This document shows positions 35,349 through 44,283 of a stretch of 64,000 bases of DNA, in pieces; within the stretch, counting starts at the first letter, position 1, and every line of letters starts with the position of its first letter. A program made the translations under genes and the position numbers. The stretch is taken from positions 1-64,000 of IMG/VR virus record IMGVR_UViG_3300031857_015429. The stretch is one strand, 5' to 3'. The notes beneath the pieces were generated by a model, which worked only from the letters and a program-made list of their open reading frames with translations, made no database searches and was not told where the DNA came from. The DNA comes from a virus.

Positions 35349-36203
35349 ATGATAGAATATAATAAAGAATATTTCAGTAATAATTATTATTTCCTTTTAA
35401 AAGAAGGTTATGATAAAATATCGTTATTCTATTCTGTGGCCGAAACTTTAACTGAATCAAGAAAAAAAGACAAAAAAATAGTTTTAAGTAAAAAGAATGA
35501 AAAAAGTATTAAAGATTTGGTTGGTAAGTTTTTAAAAACAAAGAAGAAATTAAACCCAAAACAGATTGAAAAAAAATTCAAAGACTTAGATTCTGAAGGA
35601 GAAATTGAGGAATTGGTTGATGCTGATGGTACTATGTTAGGTTCTAATTCACCAATTCTTAATCAAAAGTTAACACCTAAAAAAACTATGGACCAAACTG
35701 TTGCAATGTCCAGAGTAACTAATGACCCTGTTACAAGAGGTTACCGTGTGTATTGGGGTGAGAGTGAAGATGAACAAGATAATGTTGTATCTGAGGTTGA
35801 TTATTCTGATGCTTTTGGGTATGAGGAAACTAAAGATATGGATTTTGAAGATACTGTAGAGACTCTTGAAGATATGGGTGTTGATAATGGCGAGGAAAGA
35901 GCTGAGGAAATGGGTAAAGACCCTAAGTTAGAAAAGAAAAAAGTTAAAGGAGCCTTCATTAGACAGCGTTTAGTTGAAAAAGAACCGATTGAAGAAATAC
36001 AAAGACAAAAAATGGTTAAGATGGTTGAAGACATTTTAACTAAAAAATCAAAAAAAGATGGTGATGTAGTTAAAACAGACTCCAACTCAAACCAAACAAT
36101 AAGTAAATTTTTAAAGAGGAATTTAAAATCAATAAAGAAACTAGCCGAAAAAGAGGGGATTAGTTTAGACCAATTGATTAAAACTTTAAAATACGATGAA
36201 TAA
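35349..36203 (+). CDS. Charged, mostly helical protein of unknown function
   Basis: A 284-residue protein very rich in Lys, Glu and Asp. The start (FSNNYYFLLKEGYDKIS, then SVAETLTESRKK) could be a processed N-terminal tag. A central part includes MSRVTNDPVTRGYRVYWGESE and a long acidic segment (about 155-195). The basic C-terminus (SKFLKRNLKSIKKLAEKEG, then ISLDQLIKTLK) looks like a small helical nucleic acid-binding tail. Charge segregation of this kind is common in prohead core or internal virion proteins, but there is no specific match. It leads a late plus-strand unit of five small genes. Confidence 0.7.
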   Translation: MIEYNKEYFSNNYYFLLKEGYDKISLFYSVAETLTESRKKDKKIVLSKKNEKSIKDLVGKFLKTKKKLNPKQIEKKFKDLDSEGEIEELVDADGTMLGSNSPILNQKLTPKKTMDQTVAMSRVTNDPVTRGYRVYWGESEDEQDNVVSEVDYSDAFGYEETKDMDFEDTVETLEDMGVDNGEERAEEMGKDPKLEKKKVKGAFIRQRLVEKEPIEEIQRQKMVKMVEDILTKKSKKDGDVVKTDSNSNQTISKFLKRNLKSIKKLAEKEGISLDQLIKTLKYDE

Positions 36204-36666
36204 AGATTTATACGGACATACAGTTCCATTACCTGAAGACGTTGTTGGTTATTTAGACCAATGCTTTAATTCTGCCAATGGTGCTGATGAAACAACTGAA
36301 GGTTATAAACGAAATAAAGACCTAAGAGATAAAAAAGAAATTACGTATCAACAATTAAAAAGAATGAAAAATTGGTTTGACAATTTTAATGGTCATGAAA
36401 ACGATTTATCATTTATATTAAATGGAGGTCATTACGTAAAAGAGTGGGTTGACAATACTCTGAACTCAATGAGAGAAAATTCTCGTTTACCAAAGGAAGT
36501 TAAATCAACTGTACTCCCAAATCAATTTATTCAACCTCACGAAAAAAATAACGTGAATAATATGAATAGACCGACTAAATCACATAAATCGGCAACAGAA
36601 AGATATGATACGGCAATAACCGAAAACTTAAAAAGAATAAACGATTTAATCAATAAAATAATATAA
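36196..36666 (+). CDS. Unknown helical phage protein
   Basis: A 156-residue protein beginning MNKDLYGHTVPLPEDVVGYL, with NKDLRDKKEITYQQLKRMKN and LNGGHYVKEWVDNTLNSM. It ends in a coiled-coil-like helix (ATERYDTAITENLKRINDL). The start overlaps the preceding gene's stop by 8 nt. The look is that of a virion-associated protein, but I cannot assign a function. Confidence 0.72.
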   Translation: MNKDLYGHTVPLPEDVVGYLDQCFNSANGADETTEGYKRNKDLRDKKEITYQQLKRMKNWFDNFNGHENDLSFILNGGHYVKEWVDNTLNSMRENSRLPKEVKSTVLPNQFIQPHEKNNVNNMNRPTKSHKSATERYDTAITENLKRINDLINKII

Positions 36667-36668
36667 TT

Positions 36669-36962
36669 ATGGCAGTTAACGAACCATTAGATTTCAGTCA
36701 ACCTAAAAACTCATTATCTGAAATCGCAGAATCGGAAAGAAAAAAATTGTTCCCTAAAAATGATTACAAAACAGAAAACCAATACTCGGCAGTTAATCCA
36801 GATGCGTTAGCGGATGGAGATGCTCAAGGTAAAGGAACTGGTCAGTTTTTAGATACAGGAAACCAAAATGCGGGAGGTATTCAAGACATAATTGAAAGGA
36901 AAGCAGAATTGGTAATAAATAAATATAAAATACAAAACCCTTACACAACTCCAAGTGCATAA
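36669..36962 (+). CDS. Small hydrophilic protein of unknown function
   Basis: A 97-residue, low-hydrophobicity, probably largely disordered protein (ENQYSAVNPDALADGDAQGK). It has one predicted helix near the end (GIQDIIERKAELVINKYKI). It is 2 nt after the previous gene and its stop overlaps the next start by 1 nt (TAATG), so it is part of the same transcript. No family recognised. Confidence 0.65.
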   Translation: MAVNEPLDFSQPKNSLSEIAESERKKLFPKNDYKTENQYSAVNPDALADGDAQGKGTGQFLDTGNQNAGGIQDIIERKAELVINKYKIQNPYTTPSA

Positions 36963-37366
36963 TGAAATTAATAGATACATTTAAGTCGGTATTATTAGAA
37001 GTCGCATCAATAGAATCATTAAGTGATGCAATTAATAAACGACGCAAAGTTATTATTTATTATGATGGTGATGAACCAGGAGGTAAAGGTTTACGTGAAA
37101 TTGAGCCTGTTTGTTTTGGGTATAGTAAAGCAGATAACCCAGTATTAAGGGCTTGGGATAATTCGGGAGCGTCTCATACAGGATATAAAGGTGAACAACC
37201 ATTACCTGGGTGGAGATTATTTAGAGTTGATAAAATCCTATCATTTAAACCAACAGGTGAGACATTTAATGAACCAAAACCAGGATTTAATCCTAATGGT
37301 GATAAAGGAATGGTGAGAGTTATTAGCTTAGTCACATTTGATAATACAGAAGAGAACATTGCTTAA
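36962..37366 (+). CDS. WYL-domain-like protein
   Basis: A 134-residue protein. After a 25-residue helix, the block RRKVIIYYDGDEPGGKGLR, IEPVCFGYSKADNPVLRAWD and PGWRLFRVDKILSFKPTGE follows the beta-strand order of WYL domains. These are small SH3-like barrels that bind nucleic acid or nucleotide ligands and regulate transcription or defence functions. Here the domain stands alone without a helix-turn-helix. A role in sensing nucleotides or acting on host regulators is speculative. It belongs to the late unit starting at the 284-residue protein. Confidence 0.65.
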   Translation: MKLIDTFKSVLLEVASIESLSDAINKRRKVIIYYDGDEPGGKGLREIEPVCFGYSKADNPVLRAWDNSGASHTGYKGEQPLPGWRLFRVDKILSFKPTGETFNEPKPGFNPNGDKGMVRVISLVTFDNTEENIA

Positions 37367-37419
37367 CAGTTAACTTTACTGTTATATTTTATCACATATT
37401 TTTTATAAAACATATTATT

Positions 37420-38034
37420 ATGACAAACGAAAATGATTTAATACAAAAACTTATGGTGTCTAAAAAAATTATGGAACGACACGATACTATGGGTAGAGGT
37501 AATAATGGAATAAATAATTTTTCCACACCACAGGTAGAAAATTACGAAGCGCCTCAAGCAACTTACAATTTACCTAATGATATTTTAAATGAAAGTGAAT
37601 TTCATACAACTAGTACTGTTAGTAAACCTCAACAACCAGTAACTAAAGATAGAATTATGTCATCAAAATTACCTGATGAAATAAAACAATTAATGATGGA
37701 ACATCCAATTGTTCAACCAAATAACCCATTAACTGGTGGTAGTAGTATTTCATCTGAGTTAGCTGAAAAAGCTGCAAGATTAATGAACGTTAACGCAAAA
37801 GGAGAACCATTACCAAACACACAACAACGTAGACCGATTGTTAATGAGAGCATTTCAAATGGTATTTCCGCTGATGATATTAGAAGTATTGTAAGGGAGA
37901 CTGTTGAAGAGGTACTAAAAGAAAATGGTCTTATGGTTGAGTCCACAAAAAAATCTAACGATGTTTTTAAATTTAGAGTGGGTCAACATATGTTTGAGGG
38001 TAAAGTTACTAAGGTTAGAAAAATTTCGGAATAA
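37420..38034 (+). CDS. Virion-associated protein of unknown function
   Basis: A 204-residue protein with a disordered N-terminal half rich in Asn, Pro and Gln. A helix follows (SSELAEKAARLMNVNAKG), then a strongly predicted amphipathic helix (ISADDIRSIVRETVEEVLKE). A small basic C-terminal beta hairpin ends it (VFKFRVGQHMFEGKVTKVRK). This layout is common in prohead-associated proteins of T4-like phages from Bacteroidota, but that is an impression rather than a homology statement. A clear terminator follows, making it the last gene of its unit. Confidence 0.7.
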   Translation: MTNENDLIQKLMVSKKIMERHDTMGRGNNGINNFSTPQVENYEAPQATYNLPNDILNESEFHTTSTVSKPQQPVTKDRIMSSKLPDEIKQLMMEHPIVQPNNPLTGGSSISSELAEKAARLMNVNAKGEPLPNTQQRRPIVNESISNGISADDIRSIVRETVEEVLKENGLMVESTKKSNDVFKFRVGQHMFEGKVTKVRKISE

Positions 38035-38067
38035 CACGCACCCCTTTGTATTTTATTACATTGGTCA

Positions 38068-38094
38068 AACCTCCATTAATCGTGGGGGTTTTTT
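38068..38094 (+). terminator. Intrinsic terminator before the sugar gene cluster
   Basis: AACCTCCA pairs with TGGGGGTT (one T-G wobble) across a 7-nt loop, followed by a T run. It ends the late unit at 35.3-38.0 kb; the sugar cluster starts about 60 nt later. Confidence 0.8.
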
Positions 38095-38155
38095 GTTTTC
38101 TATATTGATATAATGAAAATGGTCTATTATATTTTAGTTTATATAATTAAAAAAT

Positions 38156-39373
38156 ATGAAAGAAAAAATTAATGTGTTAGTCTTACCAAGCGATAAAACT
38201 GGTGTCGGAAAGTTTCGCTCAGTTGACCCCCATGTAATGTTACAAAATATGTATCCTAATGATTTTTATGTGGATATTGATTTTGAACCTAAAGTAAATG
38301 ACCCTAATTATTGGAAAAAATATCAAATTGTTCATATCCATAGAAATGTTGGTTCATCTTATGAGGGGACTCAACAGTTGATTAACTACTTAAAATCCCA
38401 AGGAATTAAAGTTATTGTTGATTTAGATGATTATTGGTTACCAACAAAAGAACACCCAATCCACTCATTAATTGTTCAAAACAAAATACATGAAAAAATT
38501 GTTGCTAATCTAAAATTAGCGGATTATGTAACAACAACTACAGAAATTTTTGCCGATGAAATTAGAAAATACAATAAAAATGTGGTTGTTTTTCCAAATG
38601 CAATAAATCCAGATGAACCTCAGTTCAAACAACCAACATTAGAATCTGAAAGAATTAGAGTTGGTTGGTTAGGGGGGTCATCTCATTTACATGATTTAAA
38701 ATTATTGGATGGATTTGTTCAAAAAAACTCAAGTATTAATGATAAAATCCAATATGTGTTATGTGGATTTGATATTCGTGGGACCGTAACTGAAGTTAAT
38801 CAACAGACAGGTGAACAAAAACAAAGACCAATTAAACCTAGCGAAACCGTTTGGGTTAAGTATGAAGAGATTTTTACAAATAACTATAAAATTATTGACG
38901 GTAAATACAAAGATTACTTATTTGAATTTAAAGAAGATGAATACAAAAGTGATATTATATTACCATACCAAAGAGTTTGGACAAAACCTGTAACATCTTA
39001 CGCTATGAATTACTCTAAATTTGATATTTCTTTAGCACCAATTAAAAACCATATTTTTAACAGGGTTAAATCTCAACTTAAAGTTATTGAGGCGGGGTTT
39101 TACAAAAAAGCGTTAATCGCATCTAACGTTGGTCCTTATACAATTGACTTGAAACATTCACTTAAAAATGGTAATTTTGTTGATGGTAATGCTTTGTTAG
39201 TTGACGAAACTAAAAATCATAGTGATTGGTCAAAGTTTATTAAAAAACTTGTTGAGAACCCTAATATGATTACCGATATGGGTGAAAGATTGTATGAAAC
39301 TGTTAAAGACAAATACAATTTACAAAATGTAACCATTTTGCGAAAAGAATTTTACGAATCAATTATAAAATAA
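38156..39373 (+). CDS. GT-B glycosyltransferase (GT4-like)
   Basis: A 405-residue protein with two Rossmann-like halves. The N-terminal half has INVLVLPSDKTGVGKFRSV (a start typical of phage GT4-like enzymes), YQIVHIHRNVG and IKVIVDLDDYWLP. The C-terminal half opens with RIRVGWLGGSSHLHDL and has FDISLAPIKNHIFNRVKSQL followed by KVIEAGFYKKALIASNVGP. The last corresponds to the donor-binding E-x7-E-type helix. It is the first gene of the plus-strand sugar cluster and has no late-type box, so the cluster is probably expressed earlier than structural genes. Confidence 0.85.
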   Translation: MKEKINVLVLPSDKTGVGKFRSVDPHVMLQNMYPNDFYVDIDFEPKVNDPNYWKKYQIVHIHRNVGSSYEGTQQLINYLKSQGIKVIVDLDDYWLPTKEHPIHSLIVQNKIHEKIVANLKLADYVTTTTEIFADEIRKYNKNVVVFPNAINPDEPQFKQPTLESERIRVGWLGGSSHLHDLKLLDGFVQKNSSINDKIQYVLCGFDIRGTVTEVNQQTGEQKQRPIKPSETVWVKYEEIFTNNYKIIDGKYKDYLFEFKEDEYKSDIILPYQRVWTKPVTSYAMNYSKFDISLAPIKNHIFNRVKSQLKVIEAGFYKKALIASNVGPYTIDLKHSLKNGNFVDGNALLVDETKNHSDWSKFIKKLVENPNMITDMGERLYETVKDKYNLQNVTILRKEFYESIIK

Positions 39374-39376
39374 GAT

Positions 39377-40078
39377 ATGATTAATATTCCAATTACTAAA
39401 ATTTTATTCTTAGACATTGAGACTGTTGGGGGTTGTCCTGATTACGAATCTTGTCAAAAATTTAGTCCCGAACTTGCGGACCAATTCAGTAAGTACTTTG
39501 ATTGGTTTCAAAAAAGATTTCCAGAAGACGTAGGACTTGTTCCTGATGATGTTTTTATAAAACGGGGGGCATTGGTCCCCGAATTTGCAAAAATTGTTTG
39601 TGTGTCAATGGCATTTGTTATGGATAATGGTGATGTTAAAAAACAAACATTTTCAGGTGAAGATGAAAAGGAACTTTTAATCCAAGTTAGAAATCTTTTA
39701 GATAGATGTCATAAACTTGATTTTTATCTATGTGGTCACAATTTAAAGAATTTTGATATTCCTATGTTGGCTAAGCGTATGATTATTAATGGGATTATGC
39801 CATCCAAGATTCTTCCATCATATGATACAAAGCCATGGGAAGTTAAAGCGATTGACACTAAAGAAATATGGCAATACGGGGCTTATACCGCAATTGGGTC
39901 CCTTGATTTACTTTGCTCTTGTTTGGGGATTGAATCACCAAAAGGTGGTGAGGTGTCTGGGGCAAATGTCCACGATTCTTATTGGAATAAGAATATGATA
40001 AAAGAAATTGCCGAATATTGTGAGAAGGATGTGGAGGTATTAATAGAAGCTATAAAAAAATTAAAAGAACTAAAATGA
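39377..40078 (+). CDS. 3'-5' exonuclease, PolB-type DEDD fold
   Basis: A 233-residue protein with the DEDD exonuclease motifs: ILFLDIETVGG (DxE, residues about 13-15), CGHNLKNFDIPMLAKRM near 118 (second Asp) and EYCEKDVEVLIEAI near 212 (third Asp). The arrangement matches the family of predicted 3'-5' exonucleases related to the proofreading domain of family B polymerases. It likely trims DNA ends in repair or recombination, independently of gp43, which has its own exonuclease domain. Its stop overlaps the dUTPase start (ATGA), so the two are translationally coupled. Confidence 0.87.
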   Translation: MINIPITKILFLDIETVGGCPDYESCQKFSPELADQFSKYFDWFQKRFPEDVGLVPDDVFIKRGALVPEFAKIVCVSMAFVMDNGDVKKQTFSGEDEKELLIQVRNLLDRCHKLDFYLCGHNLKNFDIPMLAKRMIINGIMPSKILPSYDTKPWEVKAIDTKEIWQYGAYTAIGSLDLLCSCLGIESPKGGEVSGANVHDSYWNKNMIKEIAEYCEKDVEVLIEAIKKLKELK

Positions 40079-40680
40079 CAAATCCTGAAAATTACAATTT
40101 CTACAACGAAAAAATGAAAGAAATTGATGAGATTATGAAATTAACTAAAGATGATGACGTTGGAGATTTTGACTCAATAATGGACGAATTTGGTGTTGAT
40201 TTTAGTGAAATTGAAAAGGCATTTAATGAATATGAACCAACACTTGATTTAGGGTATACTAAGTTAAATGAAAATGCAATTGACCCGTTCTATAATTATT
40301 CAAGTGATTCTGGATTTGATTTATATTCAACCGAGGAAATAGAAATACCTTCTTTTGGTAGAGTTTTAGTTCCGACAGGTCTTTCATTTGATATTAAAGA
40401 TGGGTACGAAATTCAAGTTAGGTCTAAAAGCGGCTTAGCGATTAAACAAGGACTAATGGTTCTTAACTCACCAGGAACTGTTGACAATGGATATACAGGT
40501 GAAGTTCAAGTAATTGTATTTAACACAAATAATCACCCTGTAACGATAACTAAAGGTATGAAGGTTGCTCAAGCAGTTCTTTGCCCTGTTGTTAATGGAA
40601 AGTGGGTTAATTTGGTTGAAAAAGAAAAAATAAACGAAAAAGAAAGAGGTGATAACGGATTTGGAAGTACAGGGATATGA
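40075..40680 (+). CDS. dut: dUTP diphosphatase
   Basis: All five trimeric dUTPase motifs are present in order: SDSGFDLYS, RSKSGLAIKQG, SPGTVDNGYTGEV, KGMKVAQAVLCPV and RGDNGFGSTG. The enzyme hydrolyses dUTP to dUMP, protecting the phage from uracil incorporation and feeding dTMP synthesis. At 201 residues it carries an extra N-terminal region of about 60 residues (helical and acidic) absent from typical enzymes of about 150. It overlaps both neighbours by 3-4 nt. Confidence 0.95.
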   Translation: MTNPENYNFYNEKMKEIDEIMKLTKDDDVGDFDSIMDEFGVDFSEIEKAFNEYEPTLDLGYTKLNENAIDPFYNYSSDSGFDLYSTEEIEIPSFGRVLVPTGLSFDIKDGYEIQVRSKSGLAIKQGLMVLNSPGTVDNGYTGEVQVIVFNTNNHPVTITKGMKVAQAVLCPVVNGKWVNLVEKEKINEKERGDNGFGSTGI

Positions 40681-40847
40681 AAAGTAAAAAAGAAATAGAG
40701 TGTGAGATTGAAAAGGTGAAGTCTGAAATTGCCATGTCAAATATGAATGATGGGTGGTGGAATGGGTATATGACAGAAAAATTAGATAAGTTAAAGAAAT
40801 TATTAGAAGAAAACGAAGATGATAACAATAATTTACTCAACACATAA
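40677..40847 (+). CDS. Small charged coiled-coil-like protein
   Basis: An ATG overlapping the dUTPase stop (ATGA) opens a 56-codon frame. It contains two Lys/Glu-rich helices separated by MNDGWWNGYM, a helical hairpin layout. Its end overlaps the next glycosyltransferase by 29 nt. The start-stop coupling and composition support a real gene. Function unknown. Confidence 0.6.
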   Translation: MKSKKEIECEIEKVKSEIAMSNMNDGWWNGYMTEKLDKLKKLLEENEDDNNNLLNT

Positions 40848-42327
40848 AGATAAAGAATACAACGATAAGTTTAATGACCATCTTGTGTTAACATCAGGAC
40901 TTCAATGGGTACAGGTTTTACCTTACGTAAACCATAACGAATACTCATTATCCGAACTTTACAATAAAGGAATAAAAGATGCCAAGTATGATATTGTTGT
41001 ATGTTGTCATAACGATATTAAACTTGAAAAAAATTGGGGTAAAAAATTGTTAGAGGATTTTTCTAACAACCCTGAATTCGGTATAATTGGTAAGGCTGGT
41101 AGTTGTTATTTTCCTGAGTCGGGTGTGTATTGGGAAAGATTAAAACAAACTATGGTTGGTCAAGTTTATCATCATCCTGACGGTCATAAAAAGTTTTTAA
41201 GTAAATACTCACCAAAATTACCATTCTTAGTTCCTGTCGTAAGTATTGATGGTTTATTTATGGCATTTGACAAAACAAAGATAATACATAAATTTGATGA
41301 GACCATGGGACGTTTCCATTTTTATGACCATAGTTTTTGTTTACCTAATTATGTTGATGGTGTTAAGATAGGTGTTACCTCATCATTTGAAATAACCCAC
41401 CAATCGGTTGGGAAACCGAATCAAGAATTTTATGAAACCAAAGAAAAATTTATTAATAAATTCAGGTCAATTTTACCGTTAGATTTAAAACCTGAATCAA
41501 TATATGTTCCTGAAATTAAAGAAAAACAAATTAAAAATGTTGGTAAAGTTGCGGTCATCATCCCAACAAAAAGTAAATTAAATTTATTATTTGATTGTGT
41601 TGATTCATTTCACGAACACTGTAATACATTGTTATATGATATTTTTATTGCCGATACAGGTTCGTCAGTTGAAGAAAAGGAATTAATTAAAATAAGGTAT
41701 GAAAATACAAATGTTAAATTAATAGAATTTGATTATTATAATTTTGCTAAGATAAATAATGAAGTAGTAAAACATCATATTGGAAATGAATATGAATTTA
41801 TCCTATTCTGTAACAATGACATTAAGTTGTTGAACAATGCGATTTATGGTATGTTGAAAGTTTTTAAAGAAAAAACTAAGGTCGGAACTGTTGGGGGTAG
41901 ACTTCATTTTGAAAATAAAACCATTCAGCATGATGGAATTATACTTTTTGTTGATAAAAGTGGTAATATCCGATTGAGTCATAAAAATTTAACAAATTAT
42001 TATAATTATTCTACAACCCTAACTAAGGAAACGGGTAATACAGGTGGGTTATTGATGATTAAGAAAGACATTTTTGAAAAATGTGGGTATTTTAATGAAA
42101 ACTATATTAGTTGTTTAGAAGATGTTGAGTTAAATTTAAAATGTGTGACATTGGGGTTGACAAATTATTGTGATGGAAACATTGTTGCATATCATTATGA
42201 AAGTCAAACAAGGAACGAGGATAGTGATAATTTAAAAAAATTACAACAAGATTACCATAACAATTTATTACCGTTTATGTTAGATAATTTCGACAAAATT
42301 AAAGAATGTTTTTTAAATATGAATTAA
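40819..42327 (+). CDS. Tandem-domain GT2-type glycosyltransferase
   Basis: A 502-residue protein with two GT-A domains. The first (about 1-220) has IVVCCHNDIKLEKNW near residue 65 and a PVVSIDGLFMAFDK block. The second (about 244-500) has VAVIIPTKSKLNLLFDCVDS, then FILFCNNDIKLLNN near 330. It then has KETGNTGGLLMIKKDIFEKC and a YISCLEDVELNLKC acceptor motif, as in rhamnosyl-/family-2 transferases. The second domain looks catalytically complete; the first keeps the N-D pair. Such double enzymes add two sugars or work as polymerases. It may elongate the same glycan as neighbouring genes. Confidence 0.87.
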   Translation: MITIIYSTHKDKEYNDKFNDHLVLTSGLQWVQVLPYVNHNEYSLSELYNKGIKDAKYDIVVCCHNDIKLEKNWGKKLLEDFSNNPEFGIIGKAGSCYFPESGVYWERLKQTMVGQVYHHPDGHKKFLSKYSPKLPFLVPVVSIDGLFMAFDKTKIIHKFDETMGRFHFYDHSFCLPNYVDGVKIGVTSSFEITHQSVGKPNQEFYETKEKFINKFRSILPLDLKPESIYVPEIKEKQIKNVGKVAVIIPTKSKLNLLFDCVDSFHEHCNTLLYDIFIADTGSSVEEKELIKIRYENTNVKLIEFDYYNFAKINNEVVKHHIGNEYEFILFCNNDIKLLNNAIYGMLKVFKEKTKVGTVGGRLHFENKTIQHDGIILFVDKSGNIRLSHKNLTNYYNYSTTLTKETGNTGGLLMIKKDIFEKCGYFNENYISCLEDVELNLKCVTLGLTNYCDGNIVAYHYESQTRNEDSDNLKKLQQDYHNNLLPFMLDNFDKIKECFLNMN

Positions 42328-42328
42328 A

Positions 42329-42583
42329 ATGGAAACAATAGGAAACTTAATAGATAAATTAACTGTGACCAATATTAGAATTTGGATGGCTGAGGATATT
42401 AAACGAAATGTTAACGCTACTGATTCTGAAATATCTAACGCAACCAAAATAACTAATATTGCTAACCAACAAAGAAATGATTTAATACAAGAAATTGATG
42501 AAATGATTAACGATATTGTAATAAATCAAAAACCTCAAAAATTATATAAACAAGGCAGTAACAAAATGTATGGAAAAAATTAA
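42329..42583 (+). CDS. Small helical protein of sugar clusters (DUF4254-like look)
   Basis: An 84-residue protein with the pattern TIGNLIDKLTVTNIRIWMAE, later an Asn-Gln-Gln-Arg-Asn-Asp block followed by an acidic helix. I associate this with small proteins (resembling DUF4254) that accompany glycosyltransferases in polysaccharide clusters. The name is tentative. It begins 1 nt after the GT2 stop and overlaps the next gene by 14 nt. It could be a partner subunit of one of the transferases. Confidence 0.62.
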   Translation: METIGNLIDKLTVTNIRIWMAEDIKRNVNATDSEISNATKITNIANQQRNDLIQEIDEMINDIVINQKPQKLYKQGSNKMYGKN

Positions 42584-43343
42584 TTTTATATGTGGGGGAA
42601 AAACGGGTGACTTATTACATAACCTAATGGTTATAAAATTAATATGCGAAAAAAATAACAAAAAAGGTGTTTTATATATAACAAACTTATCCGAATATGG
42701 TGGGGATGGGTTTCATTTTGATATGCACAGTACATATTATGATTTAGAACCATTTATAATGTCTCAAATTTATATTAATTCATTCCACTTACTAAGAGAA
42801 GGGGATGTTGTTGAGGATTATATAAACTTAAATCAATGGAGGTGGTCCAAATTGTTCTTCAAATCTAACTGGATTGATATGCTTTGTGATAACTATAATT
42901 TAGAACCTCCTAAAACACCCTGGGTTCAATCTGATAAAATTGAGGGTCTTGAGGATTCTATTCTAATCCACAGAAGTTTACACAGACATACAGTCCTTTT
43001 TCCTTGGGAAAAATTAGTAAACGAAAATAAATGTAAATTTATTACTAATATTAACACGCTACATGAATATGAGTCATTCCCATATAAAGATAAGGTTGAA
43101 TTGATTCACTGTAATTCATTTAATGAACTTGTACAATCAATTAATTCGTGTAAATTTTTTATAGGTAATATGTCAACCCCATTAGCAATTGCCCACTGTT
43201 TGGGGAAACCTCATTTGGGTGAACTAATCATACCCGATGAAACTCATTATATTGGGGATGAGAAATATATTAATGATTATTATTATATAACCTATGGGGG
43301 TTATAAACATTTAAATGGTATTGAAAAGTTCATTAATATATGA
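42570..43343 (+). CDS. GT9/heptosyltransferase-like glycosyltransferase
   Basis: A 257-residue protein beginning INFICGGKTGDLLHNLMVI, the 'G-x-x-GD-x-x' start typical of GT9-like GT-B enzymes. It ends with KFFIGNMSTPLAIAHCLGKP, the region where such enzymes read a Gly-x-x-Ser/Thr-x-x-x-H-x-A donor motif. It is short for the family (heptosyltransferases are usually over 320). Linked to the epimerase-like gene by an ATGA overlap. Donor unknown. Confidence 0.72.
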   Translation: MEKINFICGGKTGDLLHNLMVIKLICEKNNKKGVLYITNLSEYGGDGFHFDMHSTYYDLEPFIMSQIYINSFHLLREGDVVEDYINLNQWRWSKLFFKSNWIDMLCDNYNLEPPKTPWVQSDKIEGLEDSILIHRSLHRHTVLFPWEKLVNENKCKFITNINTLHEYESFPYKDKVELIHCNSFNELVQSINSCKFFIGNMSTPLAIAHCLGKPHLGELIIPDETHYIGDEKYINDYYYITYGGYKHLNGIEKFINI

Positions 43344-44281
43344 TTAAAATACTAATAACAGGCCCTTTAGGTCAGGATGGTATATTGTTAACCGAAATAA
43401 TTCAAGAAGATTATGAATTGCACGGGGTTTGTAGAATGATGACCCCGATTGAGAGGTTAAAAGAACATAATAAAAAATTCAATATTAATTTATGTTTATC
43501 AGAATTGTCAGATTTTAATTATGTAAATCAATTAATAAAAACAATTAAACCAGATGTGGTTGTTAATTTTGCAGGAGAAACTGATGTTATAAATCCATGG
43601 GAAGACACTTACAGAACATTTGAACATAATTACATTATTCCCTCAAATATATTAAATTCAATTGTTAAACAAAATAAAGATATTTTTTTCTTTCAGGCAT
43701 CTTCATCATTAATGTATGGAAGGTCAAATGAAAAAATAATTACCGAAGAAAGTAAAACATCTCCAATGTACCCTTATGGGATTTCAAAATTAGCGGTCCA
43801 TAATTTAATGTCCGAATATAGAATTAAATACGGTATTAAATGTTCTTCAGGTATATTTTTTAATCATGAATCCTATTATAGAAGTGATAAATTTGTTAGT
43901 AAAAAAATATCATCATTAGTTGGTCAAATAATTAAGGGAGAAAACAAAAAAATAAAATTATACGGTTTAAATTTTAATAGAGATATTAGCCATGCTAAAG
44001 ATTTTATGAGTGGAGTTAAATTAATTATTGACAATAAAATCAATGACGATTTTGTTTTTAGTAGTGGTGTATCAACTAATATGTTTGAGTTTGCTAAAAA
44101 ATTTTTTACCCTACATAATTTAAATTTTTATGACTATATTGATTATGAAGAATCAAAAAATTTATCTATTGATTATAATATAATTGGTAATAATTTTAAA
44201 CTTAAATCAATTGGGTGGGAACCAAAATATAATGTTGATGAGTTAATAATTGACATGATAAAAAAAGAATTAAAAAAATAA
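43340..44281 (+). CDS. NAD(P)-dependent sugar-nucleotide dehydratase/reductase, GMD-related
   Basis: A 313-residue extended short-chain dehydrogenase. The cofactor loop is ITGPLGQDGILLTEII and the catalytic region is FQASSSLMYG, with a YPYGISK Tyr-x3-Lys pair near 145. Then come SGIFFNHESYY and NRDISHAKDFM, blocks shared with GDP-mannose 4,6-dehydratase (for example NHESP.R and RDWGHA). It is clearly a diverged relative of the second dehydratase in this cluster. It lacks the Arg and Thr residues after NHES that GMD uses for its tetramer/NADP site. It may be a GDP-4-keto-6-deoxymannose reductase or epimerase giving a second deoxysugar. Exact reaction undetermined. Confidence 0.8.
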   Translation: MIKILITGPLGQDGILLTEIIQEDYELHGVCRMMTPIERLKEHNKKFNINLCLSELSDFNYVNQLIKTIKPDVVVNFAGETDVINPWEDTYRTFEHNYIIPSNILNSIVKQNKDIFFFQASSSLMYGRSNEKIITEESKTSPMYPYGISKLAVHNLMSEYRIKYGIKCSSGIFFNHESYYRSDKFVSKKISSLVGQIIKGENKKIKLYGLNFNRDISHAKDFMSGVKLIIDNKINDDFVFSSGVSTNMFEFAKKFFTLHNLNFYDYIDYEESKNLSIDYNIIGNNFKLKSIGWEPKYNVDELIIDMIKKELKK

Positions 44282-44283
44282 AA

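Noticed and set aside
35801-36229. 142-residue minus-strand open frame
   Set aside because: Antisense to a well-formed plus-strand gene; its Ser/Phe-rich composition is the complement of Lys/Glu codons.
37365-37383. Hairpin AACAGT/ACTGTT after the WYL-like gene
   Set aside because: Only 6 bp and followed by ATATTTT rather than a clean T run; too weak to call a terminator in DNA this AT-rich.
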